From an uncultured Desulfobacterales bacterium (GTDB taxonomy: Bacteria; Desulfobacterota; Desulfobacteria; Desulfobacterales; JAFDCJ01), in assembly GCA_945787595.1 (NCBI GenBank), contig CALZJV010000239.1, positions 1 to 13,191 on the forward strand: 13,191 nt of DNA, given 5' to 3'. Position 1 is the first letter of the stretch; every line of letters starts with the position of its first letter. Below are positions 6,535 to 13,191 of this stretch, in pieces. The notes beneath the pieces were generated by a model that was not told the origin of the DNA, searched no databases, and saw only the letters and a program-made list of their open reading frames with translations. The position numbers and the translations under genes are program-made.

Positions 6535-6894
6535 TTGATATCTCCTCTTGTCTCGAATCCGAACGACCGAATTCTTTTTAAATTACCTCTTTCAAATTGG
6601 TAACGCAAGCATTTTTGAACAATGATAATGATCAATGATGGCCGTATTCCACATCAGTGAACGCAATGATCTCCAGAGCTATCATATGTGGCTATATCGG
6701 GGGGTCACAGCAAGCTGATAAGCGGAATAGGTTGCAGAATACCATAGATTTCATATTACAAAAATGGTTGTGATATTTAGAGATACATGCAATTCTGAAT
6801 AAATCTGAACGTAATTCTGACAAACGCTCTAATTTCCATCCAATTTGGATTGTTGTATATACCACTTATTCAATATTTAACAAGCGAGGTCGTT
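6535..6894. other. Divergent intergenic region between the FmdE gene and the Mo/W oxidoreductase
   Basis: This 360-base AT-rich region holds no gene I can support. It should contain both divergent promoters. Visible signals are three TCTGA pentamers at 6794-6798, 6804-6808 and 6816-6820 (about one helical turn apart), the palindrome ATCCAATTTGGAT at 6838-6850, and a TATATA at 6856-6861. A partial Fur-like GATAATGAT at 6624-6632 is too weak to call. Confidence 0.55.
6833..6861 (+). promoter_or_regulatory. Candidate promoter with a palindrome in its spacer
   Basis: TTTCCA (6833-6838) and TATATA (6856-6861) are 17 bases apart and resemble a weak -35 and a fair -10. The perfect odd-centred palindrome ATCCAA-T-TTGGAT (6838-6850) lies in the spacer, where a repressor or activator could act. 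The phased TCTGA repeats lie directly upstream. The assignment is speculative. Confidence 0.3.
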
Positions 6895-9102
6895 ATGGAT
6901 TTTAAGCAGGCGCTCCAATATGCCCGGGCCAACGGCGAGGAATGCATCTCCACTGTTTGTGGGATGTGCGGCCCAGGCGGACCCGGAGGCGGCTGCGGCA
7001 TTTATGCCTTTGTCAAAGACGGCCGTTTTAAAAAAGTTGCCGGGATGGACGAATCCCCTGTCAACAATGGAGCCATCTGCGCCAAGGGCCATGCCGCCCC
7101 CCAGTGGGTTTACTCGCCGGATCGGCTGACCCATCCCCTGAAGCGCATCGGCAAGAAGGGGGAAGGCAAATTTGAAAAGATCAGCTGGCACGCAGCCATC
7201 GATCACATCGCTGAAGTGCTGACACAGCAAAAGAAAACCTTCGGTGCCGAATCCTTGGCTATTCTGTCTCCTGCCAAACGCTCCTATAGTGAGTATCTCC
7301 ACCGTTTTCTGACAGCCCACGGCAGTCCCAATTACGGCCACAGCGGCATCTGTTACATGCAGCGTGAATTCGCCTATTGTTACACCGTGGGTGGTTTCCC
7401 GCGGCCGGACTACGGCCAAAGCGATCTGATAATCTACTGGGGACGTCAACCCATCTATTCGGGCCCGGTTGCCCGGCCGGCACGGGCCTTTATGGCCGCC
7501 AAACAGCGAAAGGCGAAAATCGTCGCCATAAAGCCCTCGGTAGAGCCTGATGTCGGCCTGGCCGATATCTGGGTGCCCGTGCGTCCTGGCACTGATGCAG
7601 CTTTAGCTCTGGCCATGTTGAATGTGGTGATCGGAGAAGATCTGATTGACCATGCCTTTGTAGAAAAGTGGTGTTATGGATTCAAACGTCTTCAGGCCCA
7701 CGTCCGACAGTATGACCCCAAATGGGCTGAAAATATCAGCGGTGTCCCTGCTTCCCAGATTGTAGAGGTAGCCAAGCTCTACGCTGAAACGCCTCGCGCC
7801 ACCATAGACCTGGGCAATGGTGTTGAGCATACCCCCTCCGCCAGCGACGCTATTCGTGCCATTGCAATACTGATGGCCATCACCGGCCACCTGGACCGGC
7901 CGGGGGGGAATATTTTTGCCATGCCTCCGAATGCTGCTCCAAAAGATATCCTGTTGAAGGAGCGCTATACGCCGGAGCTGATAAACAAGCTGGTTGGTCC
8001 GGAATTCCCTGTTGCGTTTCAGCCTTTTCTAGAAGGTCCCACATCGGCCTACTACCGCATTCTGGAAAGCGTGCTCACTGGAAAGCCCTACCCTGTGCGT
8101 GCGGTTATCGCCCCGGGTACACAGGCATCGGTCAGCACCCGGGGAACGAAAAACGTTTTAGCGGCATTACAAAAACTCGACTTCTTCGTGGTAGTCGATG
8201 TGGCCCGCACCGCGGATATGCCCTATGCCGATATAGTCATGCCGGTGGCCACCAGCTATGAAATCGATCATCCTTTCCAAATGGTGCCCGGCTGGCTGAT
8301 GGCGACCAACCGGGTCATCGAACCTCTAGGGCAGTCCAAATCTATTTTCGAATTTTTTCTGGATCTGGGCAATGCCATGGGCTATGGAGACGAGTTCTGG
8401 AACGGAGACATCAATGCGGCCATGGATGATCAGCTCGAGCCGTTGGGGATGGATATGTCGGAACTAAGACAACAGCAGTCCGGGGTTGTATATCCGCCGC
8501 AGCCGCCGGTTTATAAAAAATACAAAGCAGTTTTCAACCGTCGGAGTGCGAGCTTAAACCAGGCACCCTACCTTCCTCAAGGAAAGGTGGCCCTGTATAA
8601 CAGCACCTTCGAGAAAGCCGGATTCACCCCCTTACCGGAATGGAGGGAGCCGCCGGAAAGCCTTAGTGCCACCCCAGAATTGACAGAGAAATATCCATTG
8701 ATTCTTTCCGACTATCATACTTCGAAAAACTTCAGTGCATCATGGCAGCGCAATGTGCCCCATTTGAGAGAAATTCAACCTGATCCGGCACTGCATATCC
8801 ATCCGGCGGCCGCCTCGGTGCGCCGAATTGAAGCAAACGACTGGGTCATCGTAAAATCGCCGCATGGGTGGATGAAAGTCAAGGCGGAAATATATCCTGG
8901 CATCCGACCTGATACGGTCATGATCCTGCACGGGTGGTGGCAGGGTTGCCGGGAACTGGACGTTGAAGATTTTCCCCTTGCGGATGGGGGCGCGAATGTA
9001 AACAATATGTACAGCGTGGACCCGGAGAAAGCATACGATCCGTTGGTCACGGCCATGACCAGCCAGACACTGGTTCAGGTAGAGAAGTGGGAGGCGTCAT
9101 GA
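6895..9102 (+). CDS. Molybdopterin (Mo/W-bisPGD) oxidoreductase, catalytic subunit
   Basis: The 735-residue protein has the full DMSO-reductase-superfamily layout. The N-terminal 4Fe-4S motif uses Cys22, Cys25, Cys34 and Cys62. The molybdopterin core follows, with HGSPNYGHSGICYM (142-155), VPVRPGTDAALALAM (228-242), DRPGGNI (334-340) and ADIVMPVATSYE (445-456). Residues about 600-735 form the MopB C-terminal dinucleotide-binding domain. Cys153 is the likely metal ligand. The spacing is C-x2-C-x8-C-x27-C with a GPGGPGGG linker, where C-x2-C-x3-C is usual. General similarity is to the thiosulfate reductase/acetylene hydratase branch, but the substrate cannot be assigned. There is no Tat signal, so the enzyme is probably cytoplasmic. 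ATG 6895 is preferred over TTG 6850 because GAGG (6886-6889) precedes it. The stop overlaps the start of the ferredoxin subunit. Confidence 0.93.
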   Translation: MDFKQALQYARANGEECISTVCGMCGPGGPGGGCGIYAFVKDGRFKKVAGMDESPVNNGAICAKGHAAPQWVYSPDRLTHPLKRIGKKGEGKFEKISWHAAIDHIAEVLTQQKKTFGAESLAILSPAKRSYSEYLHRFLTAHGSPNYGHSGICYMQREFAYCYTVGGFPRPDYGQSDLIIYWGRQPIYSGPVARPARAFMAAKQRKAKIVAIKPSVEPDVGLADIWVPVRPGTDAALALAMLNVVIGEDLIDHAFVEKWCYGFKRLQAHVRQYDPKWAENISGVPASQIVEVAKLYAETPRATIDLGNGVEHTPSASDAIRAIAILMAITGHLDRPGGNIFAMPPNAAPKDILLKERYTPELINKLVGPEFPVAFQPFLEGPTSAYYRILESVLTGKPYPVRAVIAPGTQASVSTRGTKNVLAALQKLDFFVVVDVARTADMPYADIVMPVATSYEIDHPFQMVPGWLMATNRVIEPLGQSKSIFEFFLDLGNAMGYGDEFWNGDINAAMDDQLEPLGMDMSELRQQQSGVVYPPQPPVYKKYKAVFNRRSASLNQAPYLPQGKVALYNSTFEKAGFTPLPEWREPPESLSATPELTEKYPLILSDYHTSKNFSASWQRNVPHLREIQPDPALHIHPAAASVRRIEANDWVIVKSPHGWMKVKAEIYPGIRPDTVMILHGWWQGCRELDVEDFPLADGGANVNNMYSVDPEKAYDPLVTAMTSQTLVQVEKWEAS

Positions 9103-9611
9103 TGCCTGCAAGTGAAAAAGAATATCTGATAGACTTTGATTCTGAGAAATGCAACCAGTGTCACGGCTGTGAAATAGCCTGCAAAGCATGGCGGGAGCTG
9201 CGCTATGGGGTTCAATATCGTCGTGTCCTGAACTTATGGCAGGGTGAGTATCCCAGCGTAAAAAACGCTTCCCTTTCACTGGCCTGCCTGCATTGTGTTG
9301 AACCAGCGTGTGCAGCTGCCTGCCCGGAAGATGCCATTTCCAAAAGCGAAAAGGGCGGTTTGGTAGTAGTTGACGAAACGATTTGCAACGGTTGCGGCAT
9401 TTGTGCCGATGCCTGTGCTTTTGGGGTGCCTCAATTCGGAGAGAACGGGATCATGCAAAAGTGTGACTTGTGCCGTGACCAGCAATTGGCCCAAGCCGCT
9501 CCACCTTGTGTGGATACCTGCCCAGGGAAAGCCCTGTCAGTTATTGAGGTCAGTCAATCTAAGAAAATGGTTCATGAAGAAAAAATTACACAGCTGCTCC
9601 GGTCTGGTTAG
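9099..9611 (+). CDS. 4Fe-4S ferredoxin subunit (DmsB/PsrB-like, four clusters)
   Basis: The 170-residue protein is the electron-transfer partner of the preceding molybdoenzyme. Sixteen cysteines form four cluster motifs: C18xxC21xxC24xxxC28, C63xxC66xxxxC71xxxC75, C96xxC99xxC102xxxC106 and C122xxC125-x11-C137xxxC141, the set seen in DmsB, PsrB and NrfC-type subunits. No signal peptide or membrane helix is present, and no membrane anchor gene follows, so electrons are presumably exchanged with a soluble partner. GGAGG at 9090-9094, inside the end of the upstream gene, lies 4 bases before ATG 9099 and 7 before ATG 9102; either could be the true start. The TGA of the catalytic subunit at 9100-9102 overlaps this start, indicating coupled translation of the two subunits. 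Confidence 0.93.
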   Translation: MMPASEKEYLIDFDSEKCNQCHGCEIACKAWRELRYGVQYRRVLNLWQGEYPSVKNASLSLACLHCVEPACAAACPEDAISKSEKGGLVVVDETICNGCGICADACAFGVPQFGENGIMQKCDLCRDQQLAQAAPPCVDTCPGKALSVIEVSQSKKMVHEEKITQLLRSG

Positions 9612-10356
9612 CCGCAAACTTTAGCCGACGGTCTTCATTCAGCGTCTCTCTACCAGAACCCAAACCGCGATAATTTGGCAACATTTTAAAACTTCCAAAA
9701 TAGGGGATTGTATTTAGTAATTTAATGGTTTTTGCATAGGCCATGATTGTGTCTTCGGTGCCGAATCGAATCCAGCCAATATTCTGATTCTATTGTGTGT
9801 TTTTTCAGTTAATCTTATATGCGCCGTCCATTTTCTCAAAGAAGCCAGAAAAGCTTCTAAGTTTAGAACTTGGCAGACGTTATTTGCTGGAATATGGTGT
9901 ATGATCAAATTTTTGAGGGCAGATCAGGCTATGCTACATGAACGCCGATTGAAGACGATTGTCTGCTTTCAGATAGCTTTTGAGTATCTTTAATTTTAAG
10001 CCACTGGTATTATTGAATATATATAGCAGTTAGCACCACCGCAGTCATGAGAGTCGAAAATGATGATATCACAGGCTTTAATGGTCTTAATTTAATCTAT
10101 GTGTGTCAAGAAAAATAAAATTAAACCTTAAGGACACCAGATAGCTTGATAGCAGTAGCGCAGGTTCTACCAAATCAGCATATCCAATTATATATCTAAT
10201 AAATTTCAGATACTTAAAAGATTGACATACATATCAAAAAGCGCAGAAATAGGAAAACAAAAGGCAGGGCCACCTCGCGACCCTGCCTCAAGCCGCTCGA
10301 TGTCCTTTACCAACAGAATTGCTCAATGGAGTATGTGCAAAATATGTCCCTTCTTA
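9612..10356. other. Long intergenic region without a credible gene
   Basis: These 745 bases are AT-rich. The longest open frames (for example 9793-9993 plus, TTG start, and 9714-9908 minus) have no ribosome binding site and no recognisable motif, so I call none. The features I can support are a small hairpin AGAAGC/GCTTCT near 9840-9860 and the terminator of the minus-strand hydrolase at 10254-10288. No clear terminator for the Mo/W operon was found. A decayed gene or an unrecognised small RNA cannot be excluded. Confidence 0.5.
10254..10288 (-). terminator. Intrinsic terminator of the alpha/beta hydrolase gene
   Basis: Reading the minus strand, AGGCAGGG (10288-10281) pairs perfectly with CCCTGCCT (10269-10262) around an 11-base loop and runs directly into TTTTGTTTT (10262-10254). 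It starts 68 bases after the stop codon of the hydrolase gene. Confidence 0.85.
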
Positions 10357-12714
10357 CTACCCCTCCAGTTTCCAAAAGGGATATATTTCGGTCGGCACTG
10401 GCGGCCAGTATAAGTCCTTCGCAAACTCAACAATATTCTTCTCATCTTCCTTGAGCAGGAATCCTACCTTCCGAAGCTCCCTGGCCGCAGCCTCCACCTG
10501 CTTGACATACTCGTTCTTGTTCTTGTAACGCTCTTCGATAGACGGACGTGGATCATTTTTAAACAACCTTTCCTCCATCGTCAGGGCGAAAGGCCAGAAA
10601 GATCCGTCAAACGGCTTCAAGAAATCCGATGCGCCGGTACCTTCGCGCCGTGGGTTCCACCCCTGATAGGTGCCAAGGGGCACGGCCAGATCAGGCAGCC
10701 TGATGCCGCCGATCCCGTTGCCGTCGCTGTCGAAATACGGCACCCGCGTCTCATACGGAGGGCCGAAATATTCAGGTGGCACATTATCCTGAATTCCTGG
10801 ATACGAAACCGGCACAGGATCTCCGGGTTGCGGCATCGGCATAAAGAAGTCCGGTCCGTAGTCAGCCCGCGGTGGCTTCAAATTGACCCCCGGATGACGT
10901 AAGGCTGGAAACTCCACCCCACCATAGCTATAGTATGGAATCTGGGGGAAGTCAGCTTTGTGTTTCTCAACGGTCACCAACTCACCCTGGTCAATACTTG
11001 GTACAGCGCTAGCGGGAGGTTTAATGCCCTTGGTCACCCAACGATCTAACGCCACGAGGAGTGCGCGCCCGACCGGACGCTGGTCGATATGGCTGCCGGA
11101 GTGCTCGGCAGTGCTGCTGGTCCTCAGAGTGGTAAGGCCGGGATTGCCGTGTCGTGCACCGTTGACCATATAAAACCGAACCTTCTTGTTTGGGATGGCA
11201 TCTTGGCTGCCAAACACATCTGTGTGGGCGAGAGAAGCCGCCCTCGTCCAGTATTCGAGAGTATGATTGGCTATCATAATTTTGGGTATTTTGCCCAGAG
11301 CCTTTGCAACCGCCAACACGTCAGCATGCTGGTCGTAAAGCTGATAGGGGTCAAACTGCCTGACACCTTCCGGGGTAAAGTTGAATGGAAAGTGGTCCGC
11401 CGCGAAGTAGTTTCCCTCGAGATGTTTCGGGTGATGCGTTGTCTGAGCCCAACGATAGTTGAAGCCGCCCTTACCGCCGCCGGCCACATGCGGTCTCGCA
11501 CCCTCGAACACCATCCGGCCCTGCTCGTCCACATGAAATCCCTGGTAAATCATGTGCGTTGCGACGCGACCTGACTGAGAGATACCAAAGATGTAAGCGT
11601 ACTGCGGGTCTGGACGGCCTTTTCGCCAATGATGGCCTTTTCGCCAATGATGATCTTTTCGCAATAACGGGTTCTGGTTCCCATAGTCGTCCTCGACTTC
11701 GAAATGGAAAAAAGAGATCGCATCGCGAATTGCCGCAAGGCCTAAGCCGACGACCCGGGGGTTCTTGGCCCAGTAAATGAGCTCGTAGATTCTCCCTTTT
11801 TCGAATGTGCTTCCATAGTAGACGTGATCCGCATCAAGCACCGGATCGAGCACCGGATCTCCGTTTCCGTCGACCACTGCGAATTGCCAATCCTCCCGCG
11901 GGATGATCTCCCGAGGCCCTATCATTTCAACATCCGGCAGGTCCCGGACATTGAGTTCAGCTTGTGCTTTAAGATCAAGATCTTCGGCCGCCTTATAGCA
12001 CCGGCTACCCCCCCAAGCGAACCAGTCAATCTGCACCCCATCTCTATCCCACACAGTCAATTCAGCATTGATCTTGTCGATCATGGTGCTGCCGTCTATG
12101 TTTACCATGATCGGCAGCCAGATCCGTAACGGATTTTGGCCAACTCGCTCTACATCCCAGTTCCAGGCAGTCCAAAGAACCGAGTAACCCTCCCTCATCA
12201 GCCATCCATTGCCGGCATGCTCCACAGTAGTCGGGTCGTTGCTGCTAGCAGCGTTATTATAATAGGGTAACGCCCGAGGTCTGCCACGGTTGTTTATGTC
12301 ATACAGGAGTCGATGATTTCCCTTATTAAGGTTGACTGGTTTGAGAAGGATGAAGTCTCCCGAGAATTCAACCTCTCCGTCGTCGTTGACTGCATCTCCA
12401 CCGACTTTTTCGATTATGCGCCCTTGTTCAAAATCTATCTCTGAGATGTCTTTCCGCAGCCTCCCCTCCTTGGCTAATTGTAAATCGACGATTTGGGCAT
12501 TGAACCGATTGTCCGGGTCAACGGCATAGTGCAATTTTCCTTTGATCTTCTCGTAAGCACCAACGTTGCCGAACTTCATCCCGTCAGCAAAGGGAATGCG
12601 TTCGGTAATCTCGACCCGTGCGACTCTCGCGAAAGACATCGATGCCAAAACCATTGTCAAGGCTAGCGAAAAGATGAGACAAAATCCAGCTTTTAGTTTT
12701 CCATTCTTTAACAT
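10357..12714 (-). CDS. Secreted alpha/beta hydrolase of the Abhydrolase_10 type
   Basis: The 785-residue protein starts at the ATG at 12714, because a strong GAGGAGG (12721-12727) lies 6 bases upstream; the ATG at 12729 would overlap it. Residues 1-29 are a Sec signal peptide ending SMSFA, so the mature enzyme is exported. Family hallmarks are LLYDINNRGR (136-145), GYSVLWTAWNWDV (176-188), YELIYWAKNPRVVGLGLAAI (310-329), the nucleophile elbow GISQSG (377-382, Ser379 presumed), GARHG (519-523, candidate catalytic His522) and DSDGNGIGGIRLPDLAVPLG (662-681) followed by TYQGWN. The family is a poorly characterised group of probable esterases; the substrate is unknown. A histidine-rich tandem duplication, HHWRKG twice (355-366), lies just before the nucleophile. 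The gene stands alone and ends in a clear terminator. Confidence 0.9.
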   Translation of the reverse strand: MLKNGKLKAGFCLIFSLALTMVLASMSFARVARVEITERIPFADGMKFGNVGAYEKIKGKLHYAVDPDNRFNAQIVDLQLAKEGRLRKDISEIDFEQGRIIEKVGGDAVNDDGEVEFSGDFILLKPVNLNKGNHRLLYDINNRGRPRALPYYNNAASSNDPTTVEHAGNGWLMREGYSVLWTAWNWDVERVGQNPLRIWLPIMVNIDGSTMIDKINAELTVWDRDGVQIDWFAWGGSRCYKAAEDLDLKAQAELNVRDLPDVEMIGPREIIPREDWQFAVVDGNGDPVLDPVLDADHVYYGSTFEKGRIYELIYWAKNPRVVGLGLAAIRDAISFFHFEVEDDYGNQNPLLRKDHHWRKGHHWRKGRPDPQYAYIFGISQSGRVATHMIYQGFHVDEQGRMVFEGARPHVAGGGKGGFNYRWAQTTHHPKHLEGNYFAADHFPFNFTPEGVRQFDPYQLYDQHADVLAVAKALGKIPKIMIANHTLEYWTRAASLAHTDVFGSQDAIPNKKVRFYMVNGARHGNPGLTTLRTSSTAEHSGSHIDQRPVGRALLVALDRWVTKGIKPPASAVPSIDQGELVTVEKHKADFPQIPYYSYGGVEFPALRHPGVNLKPPRADYGPDFFMPMPQPGDPVPVSYPGIQDNVPPEYFGPPYETRVPYFDSDGNGIGGIRLPDLAVPLGTYQGWNPRREGTGASDFLKPFDGSFWPFALTMEERLFKNDPRPSIEERYKNKNEYVKQVEAAARELRKVGFLLKEDEKNIVEFAKDLYWPPVPTEIYPFWKLEG
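11616..11669. repeat. 18-base in-frame tandem repeat inside the hydrolase gene
   Basis: Two perfect 18-base copies (11616-11633 and 11634-11651, unit GGCCTTTTCGCCAATGAT on the plus strand) are followed by a partial third (11652-11669) that shares ATCTTTTCGC-like sequence. In the protein this gives HHWRKG twice, next to RKD. The unit is a multiple of three, so copy-number change would keep the frame. Perfect identity of two copies points to recent slippage. Confidence 0.9.
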
Positions 12715-12720
12715 AGTAAA

Positions 12721-12727
12721 CCTCCTC
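12721..12727 (-). promoter_or_regulatory. Ribosome binding site deciding the hydrolase start
   Basis: GAGGAGG on the minus strand lies 6 bases before ATG 12714. It would fall within the first codons if the upstream ATG 12729 were used, so 12714 is chosen. Confidence 0.8.
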
Positions 12728-12795
12728 ATGCTTTTCAGATGATAATTGTATCATTCTTAAGCAGATCCCCAGTACAAGCACATACGCGGAACTGC

Positions 12796-12830
12796 GCTCC
12801 TAACAGACCACAAAATGCTCTGTTAGGAGC
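12796..12830. repeat. Perfect 12-bp inverted repeat with 11-base loop
   Basis: GCTCCTAACAGA (12796-12807) and TCTGTTAGGAGC (12819-12830) pair perfectly. Neither flank has a T-tract, so it is not an intrinsic terminator on either strand. It lies about 80 bases upstream of the hydrolase start, so it could be a leader hairpin, an operator, or the end of a transcript entering from the right. Confidence 0.8.
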
Positions 12831-13191
12831 AAGGCTGGCACAATTTAAGAGATTTCTCCATTGAATCTTTACCCGATTATTAGGTTAAAGTTTATGGAAA
12901 ATCAGTATCTATTTTAAAACAATAAGGAAATTAGAAATGGAAGAGTCACCAGCTATATAAGTTCTGGATCAAGATGAGACTCAGCTCAGAATGAGGTTCT
13001 AAATGAAGCCTGTAATTAGAAAGGAATGGGTTTCAACGTTCTGCTTACAGGCAACCGGAAACGTTTGGTCAAGAATTTTTCCATATAACTACACAAAGTC
13101 GGTGTCATTGTCAAGAAATTTCTGAAAAGCACTTCAATGTAGTAACTGAAAAGTGGGTTCGTGGGGATGCTGGGGTGGTGATTGCTTGCCA
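12831..13191. other. Non-coding AT-rich region at the right edge
   Basis: I see no credible open frame, RNA gene or clear promoter here. It may belong to the upstream region of the hydrolase or to a gene that begins beyond the window. Confidence 0.45.

Noticed and set aside
6624..6632. GATAATGAT resembling half of a Fur box
   Set aside because: Only about 12 of 19 positions of the Fur consensus match and the second half is poor; such AT-rich matches are common by chance.
9872..9890. TTGGCAGACGTTATTTGCTG resembling a sigma54 promoter
   Set aside because: The distance between GG and GC is 14 rather than 12 bases, and no gene begins downstream on that strand.
9793..9993. 66-codon open frame on the plus strand
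   Set aside because: It needs a TTG start, has no Shine-Dalgarno sequence, matches no motif I know, and has an overlapping open frame of similar length on the other strand.
10222..10413. 63-codon open frame on the plus strand
   Set aside because: It starts with TTG, runs through the hydrolase terminator and into its 3' end, and has no ribosome binding site.

Overview
The window looks like a chromosomal stretch from an anaerobic bacterium of the former Deltaproteobacteria (Desulfobacterota, perhaps Desulfobacterales). The reasons are gene content (a cytoplasmic Mo/W oxidoreductase with its own iron-sulfur subunit, an FmdE-like protein, small FMN split-barrel proteins, a rifampin-phosphotransferase-type phosphotransfer protein), moderate-GC genes separated by AT-rich gaps, and strong GGAGG-type ribosome binding sites. 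The assignment is inference from gene families; no rRNA or other marker is present, and no tRNA, CRISPR array, insertion sequence or phage gene was seen.

Layout. Bases 1-144 are the 3' end of a split-barrel (pyridoxamine 5'-phosphate oxidase-like) gene that starts before the window. A second split-barrel gene (208-660) overlaps by ATGA a 738-residue protein (657-2873) with the ATP-grasp / central / swivelling-His layout of rifampin phosphotransferases and no PEP/pyruvate barrel. A large inverted repeat follows (2880-2951), then a DUF523-DUF1722 fusion (3113-4063) with the three-cysteine pattern of thiouracil desulfurase-like proteins. On the minus strand lies an exported SOUL-family protein (4284-4925). 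Going rightwards there is a 45-residue acidic ORF (5140-5277) and a third split-barrel gene (5395-5769), which is a paralogue of the fragment at the left edge.

The next block is a divergent pair: an FmdE-family protein with a C-terminal zinc-ribbon-like segment (6013-6534, minus) and a molybdopterin oxidoreductase (6895-9102, plus) translationally coupled to a four-cluster ferredoxin subunit (9099-9611). Neither oxidoreductase subunit has an export signal and no membrane anchor gene follows, so a soluble cytoplasmic enzyme is inferred. The catalytic subunit has a Gly/Pro-rich expansion inside its N-terminal iron-sulfur motif. A 745-base gap without a credible gene follows.

The right part holds one secreted alpha/beta hydrolase of the Abhydrolase_10 type (10357-12714, minus). 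It has a clear intrinsic terminator, an in-frame 18-base tandem duplication close to its nucleophile elbow, and a perfect 12-bp stem-loop upstream. The last 360 or so bases appear non-coding.

Nothing here is a recognisable defence or mobile system. The most interesting points are the coupled split-barrel/phosphotransfer pair, the FmdE plus Mo/W oxidoreductase pair with its altered cluster motif, and several unexplained inverted repeats.
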